A stretch of DNA of 64,000 nucleotides from Holothuria scabra (Eukaryota; Echinodermata; Holothuroidea; Aspidochirotida; Holothuriidae). The notes beneath the pieces are model-generated. The model made no database searches, was not told the DNA's origin, and saw only the letters and a program-made list of their open reading frames with translations. The stretch covers positions 3,672,284-3,736,283 of the forward strand of contig CM074190.1 of the NCBI GenBank assembly GCA_037179385.1, read 5' to 3'. Numbering within the stretch: the first letter of the stretch is position 1; every line of letters starts with the position of its first letter. Position numbers and translations under genes: made by a program. Positions 60,351 through 64,000 of the stretch are shown in pieces.

Positions 60351-60839
60351 TTTTTGAAATGACAAAATGAATGTTTTAGTGCTACGCCTATTTTAATATA
60401 AGTATCAAGAAATTAAAAATGTATTGGAAATTCTGGAAAAGAAAAATTATATAGGACTTACATGTAGATGTTGCGTTGCAGTTTGCGTCGAAGTAGTTTG
60501 TGAGTAAATTATGTGTGTGTGTGTATGTGAAGTGCGCTGTGTCAGATTCGCATTGAGTATTATGGTTATCTATCAACATTGATTCCGTGAGGATGAAGTG
60601 TGTGGAGTTTGTTTATCCAAAATGATTCCCTGTGGAGTATGACGGTGCGCGATTTTTTGTGACAGATTCTATACCAGTGATACTGACGTTTTCTATTGAG
60701 TAGTTAGCCGAGTTGAAATGTAAGGTGTAAGGGAGACGTTTTGCCTGTGTGTTTCCAAAAAAGTTTTTAACTTCTGACCTGTTACTGAGTCGAGTGTAGA
60801 GGGTTGTTTTCAGTTTTGCGAGAGCGGTGTACAGCGAGC

Positions 60840-61248
60840 CAAAATACATTACCTATTAGAATAATTACACAGTAGATGTTTGTTCCTGTGTCTACAAGAG
60901 CTTATCAGTTCGTTTCTTTTATTTAGAAATGCTAAGGAAGGTTTGAGTATAATAAAGAACTTTTCTTCCAGACAGAGATTACAAGTTTTAGAGGATGTGG
61001 AGTATGCTCGGGCTTTGTTCATGAGTTTCCATTTTACGGAGTGTTCTACATTTGAATCGTTTAGTTTCCAGATGTATTCACTGAGTGCAGTTGCGTTTCT
61101 TTTGTCTTTCTGTTTAAAGCTAGACTTGTGGGCGGTGTATCTTGTTTTGAATGTGTTCTCTGTTAGACAAATGTTCGTTGTGGTTGTCGTGGCGTGTTAC
61201 AGTTGCTTGGTACACAATTTTGTTCGTGAGGCAGATGGAACTAAATAA
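60840..61248 (-). pseudogene. Penelope-like GIY-YIG fragment and 3' end
   Basis: The minus strand reads NICLTENTFKTRYTAHKSSF, DKRNATALSEYIWKLNDSNV, TSSKTCNLCLEEKFFII and [15 protein letters not shown] with a stop, matching the element at 3946-5458. The 3' UTR continues to about 60613. 5'-truncated; there is a stop near the start (KQL*). Confidence 0.85.
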
Positions 61249-61322
61249 AAAACCGATATATATATCAATCTTGTTGGCAATCAGTATTATTAATTTCTCA
61301 ATCTTGTATAAATATTAATATT

Positions 61323-61325
<3 letters not shown>

Positions 61326-61411
<86 letters not shown>

Positions 61412-61415
61412 TATA
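61326..61415. repeat. (TA)n microsatellite
   Basis: About 90 bases of TA with one G interruption. Confidence 0.95.
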
Positions 61416-61912
61416 GTTGAGAAAAATTTAGCCAACCATTTAGTTCGGGCTTCCCACCCACAAACTTCTTTCGACGACACGGCTGGTACCTTTCCATGTA
61501 CCCGTCCGAGGTGTAATACATGTCCAGTTGTCGGCAAACACGACCTCGTCAACATTTCTGGCCCCAACGGCAATAGCTTTATTGTCAAACAAAGATTCTC
61601 CTGCATTTCCTCAAATGTAGTGTATATTTTAGCTTGTGGGAGATGTAACTCGTTGTATGTGGGAGAGACCGAGCGCCGCCTCGCGGATCGAGTCACCGAG
61701 CACCTCAGGTCCATCAAACAGAATCTCCATGGATACCCGGTGGCTGCACATTTCAATCCCCCTTCACCTTGTTCAATACAGCATTTAACCGTTACGGCAG
61801 CTGTAATGTGCCGAGGCTCCGATCGTGACCGCCTTAGTGCTGAAAACCGACTGATCATGAGGCTAGGTACTCTCGCTCCACACGGGCTTAACGTTAGAAT
61901 TGACCTTTTGTA
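61416..61912 (+). pseudogene. Penelope-like C-terminus with intact GIY-YIG domain
   Basis: The plus strand reads EKNLANHLVRASHPQTS, GTFPCTRPRCNTCPVVGKHD, ISGPNGNSFIVKQRFSCISS, NVVYILACGRCNSLYVGETE, RRLADRVTEHLRSIKQNLHG, then PVAAHFNPPS and LIMRLGTLAPHGLNVRIDLL with a stop. The Cys-rich CxxxxCxxC stretch followed by VYIL..C..LYVGET..R...H is the Penelope-like linker plus GIY-YIG nuclease (here VYI and YVG). It is open throughout, but the RT part is missing; (TA)n abuts its 5' side. This is a different Penelope-like family from the one at 3946. Confidence 0.85.
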
Positions 61913-62220
61913 ATATTCACCCCCTTTTTGTACCAGTTTTTACTCCTTTTACACTTACCCGTTCGTGCTCGTTTTTTTCTGTGTAGGCCTTATTTACAAT
62001 TTTTTTCCGGAGCTAGTTTTTGTCTCTTGTTTTCCCTTTTTTAAGAACATGTTCGATTTTTACGTGCATTTTTTCATCCAGGACGCTCTTTTTCTTTTTT
62101 TGATTTGTGTTTCATCCTTCGTACTCATGTTTTCTGACAGTCACTTTCGTCCGGTTCTGTTTTTACAGCGATCGCTTCGGATTTGATGTTTGTCGTGTCC
62201 AATTGTTACTGTTGGTTGTT
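61913..62220 (+). other. 3' UTR of the Penelope-like element
   Basis: T-rich sequence between the GIY-YIG stop and the duplicated hammerhead-like segment. Confidence 0.5.
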
Positions 62221-62352
62221 CAGTTTGGTTTTTGCCACCTGATGAAGGGTTTATACCCGAAACGTCGTGGAGTTTTCCGCAAACTTTTAAGCACTTTTTA
62301 CTACCTCTTTTCGACCTACACATTTCAACAGTGCTCCGCAGCATTTCGACCT

Positions 62353-62356
<4 letters not shown>
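62220..62356 (+). repeat. 137-bp segment duplicated at 63125-63261
   Basis: Nearly identical copies run from tcagtttggtttttgccacc to tttcgaccttattatata, each ending in (TA)n. Both contain the hammerhead-like motif. They are probably the 3' terminal module of the same Penelope-like family. Confidence 0.9.
62235..62270 (+). ncRNA. hammerhead-like ribozyme motif, copy 1
   Basis: Order on the plus strand: CCAC (stem I), CTGATGA, stem II GGGT-TTAT-ACCC, GAAAC, GTC, GTGG (stem I partner of CCAC). Both core boxes and a GUC cleavage triplet are present, but there is no stem III between GAAAC and GTC. Minimal hammerheads with reduced helix III are known from Penelope-like elements; whether this one cleaves is unknown. 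Confidence 0.5.

Positions 62357-62416
<60 letters not shown>
62355..62416. repeat. (TA)n microsatellite
   Basis: TA run following ttcgacctta. Confidence 0.95.
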
Positions 62417-62420
<4 letters not shown>

Positions 62421-62421
<1 letters not shown>

Positions 62422-62923
62422 TGGATCCTACCTTTGGTCGACATTCCTTCGTCTAAAAATGTACATTAGGTCGACATTTACGATAGGTCAACATTTTCGT
62501 GTCGACCTAATGTTTGGTTCACGATTTCAACCCCTTCTGCATATATTCTTAATAAAATAAGTGCATGAATAATACCTTCATGGCGCCCTCTTTATTGTGT
62601 CTTTATATAGACGTAATAAACACAATGTATATTATGTAGATTTGCACGTGAAAAAGGGGGTGTTATATCTTGCGTTGTCTAAAAATGTACATTAAGTTAA
62701 CACGTAAGTATTGCAAAATACCTTTAATACTTTGTTTATTTTATTATAACTTGTGCGTACGTCATACATTATAAATATACCATACATATTATTGTTGGCG
62801 CTGTTGAAGTTTATGGTGGTATTTTATTTGAATTTTTTAGTGTCTGTATGTGCAGATACATTCAAATATGTGAAATATTTATATGTCGACTTAAGGTCGA
62901 TGTCGACCTAAGGTAGGATCCAG
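62421..62923. mobile_element. 0.5-kb inverted-repeat element inside (TA)n
   Basis: Ends ctggatcctacctttggtcg and, reversed, ctggatcctaccttaggtcg. (TA)n lies on both sides, as expected if a TA-targeting element inserted into a TA tract. aggtcgacatt/ggtcgatgtc motifs recur inside. No coding capacity. Confidence 0.7.
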
Positions 62924-62929
62924 CGTTAT

Positions 62930-62952
62930 ATATATATATATATATATATATA
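62930..62952. repeat. (TA)n microsatellite
   Basis: Right-hand TA run after the inverted-repeat element. Confidence 0.9.
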
Positions 62953-63124
62953 CTCAATCTGCAGACAGTACTGTTTTGACCTTGTTAGGTCTCCTCAGTG
63001 CAGCTCAGAGTTGATTTCAAGACGGAATATATATATATATATATATATAACATGATAGGTGGCGTGTGTTGGAAAGTAAAGAAACCAAATAAAAAAAGAA
63101 CACAAAAAGTAGATACATTCATTT

Positions 63125-63373
<249 letters not shown>

Positions 63374-63589
63374 TATATGAATATGATATATATATGAGAA
63401 TATATGAATATTATATAATATGGATAATCTAAAACAATTCTTTTATGTTGCTAACAGTTTTCATCCTTCCATCAAATTTACTTTTGGTTATTCCTTTAAG
63501 ACTCTACCCTTCTTAGATGTTCTGGTAATTGATTGGTAGAGTGCTCCACAAAGTAGGAGCATGTATTGGCTACAATACGCCAATACATT

Positions 63590-63811
63590 TGGGGTCTAAA
63601 TGACCAGAAAATCAATTATTCCACCCAATGGAGAATTGTTGGAAGAAGTAATCCCTACCCAAATTCGACCAAAACCTGTAATCTCTGCCTGAAAGAAAAA
63701 TACTTCATTATCTACAAGCCAGACATGGCCAGTCTGAACAATAGAAATGAGCTAGGATCTGCTTGCAAACACAGAAAGAAATACCTATTGTGCAACATTA
63801 ATCCGGGCTAA
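63590..63811 (+). pseudogene. Penelope-like GIY-YIG C-terminal end
   Basis: The plus strand reads IWGLNDQKINYSTQWRIV, STKTCNLCLKEKYFIIYKPD, ASLNNRNELGSACKHRKKY and LLCNINPG with a stop. This is the same C-terminus as at 3946-5458 and 60840-61248. 5'-truncated. Confidence 0.85.
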
Positions 63812-63839
63812 ATCTGAAATAAAAGGTGCTGACTCTGCC

Positions 63840-64000
63840 CTTCAAAATTGTCCTCTCAGAATGCCCCTACTGATACCGCAAGTCTCAGCCCACGTCAATT
63901 ATTTAACTTGGCAAAATCTCTAAATGTTTCCCCGCCCGGTAGGCCTATTGTTTCTTGTATTGGTACGCTTACTGAGCACTTAAGTGGGTTTGTCGACAGT
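63840..64000 (+). pseudogene. start of a Penelope-like RT, runs off the window
   Basis: The plus strand reads LAKSLNVSPPGRPIVSCIGT then LTEHLSGFVDS, the PPGRPIVS..G..TE.LS.FVD block of Penelope-like RTs. It continues past the window end. It begins right after the C-terminal end of another copy, a head-to-tail arrangement. Confidence 0.75.

Noticed and set aside
60880..61248. Plus-strand 122-residue frame
   Set aside because: Antisense of a Penelope-like GIY-YIG fragment; the same antisense frame appears at 5067-5435.

Overview
This is a gene-poor, repeat-rich stretch of an animal (metazoan) genome. It holds no bacterial-style operons, rRNA genes or CRISPR arrays. Spliced-gene signals, a Ty3/Gypsy LTR retrotransposon, several Penelope-like elements with GIY-YIG endonuclease ends, tRNA-derived SINEs, MITEs with TA, TTAA or 8-bp target duplications, and very long (TA)n tracts all point to a marine invertebrate. 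An echinoderm (possibly a sea cucumber) is my best guess, but the window has no diagnostic single-copy gene, so this is an inference of low confidence.

Layout. 1-1354 is a dispersed repeat that recurs at 48721-50074. 3190-5870 holds a minus-strand exon for a small secreted peptide (exon A, 5695-5865), a degraded relative (A', 3199-3279), and between them a decayed, partly folded-back Penelope-like element flanked by (TA)n. 6250-20500 is transposon debris: a SINE, two non-autonomous hAT-like elements with 8-bp target duplications (7688-9883 and 13798-16558), and a TTAA-flanked MITE nested in the second. 20643-20804 is exon B, a second signal-peptide exon of the same architecture. 23565-24053 looks like a heat-shock promoter on the minus strand (several heat-shock elements, a TATA box, and an AUG-less leader ending in a splice donor). 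24660-25215 is a LINE 3' end, 27179-28974 a 1.8-kb inverted-repeat element, and 30060-30900 two fold-back elements. 32623-32754 is the terminal exon of a plus-strand peptide gene (exon C) ending in a cysteine-pair peptide. 34850-40550 has SINEs, a MITE and a frame-broken glycine-rich exon. 40681-44067 is a tandem duplication of about 1.7 kb carrying a possible Ig-like exon (one copy open, one frameshifted). 44795-44971 is a possible transmembrane last exon.

50075-59216 is a minus-strand Ty3/Gypsy element: LTR remnants, gag with a CCHC knuckle, a -1 slippery site two codons before the gag stop, protease, RT, RNase H split by a 1.24-kb MITE, and integrase. It is frameshifted in several places. 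59200-64000 is a mosaic of Penelope-like fragments, (TA)n tracts, a tRNA-like sequence and four hammerhead-ribozyme-like motifs.

Most likely host genes: the small secreted-peptide family (A, A', B, C). These share dibasic processing sites just before, or close to, phase-0 introns. None is complete in the window: A, A' and B lack downstream exons, and C lacks its signal-peptide exon. I do not recognise the family.
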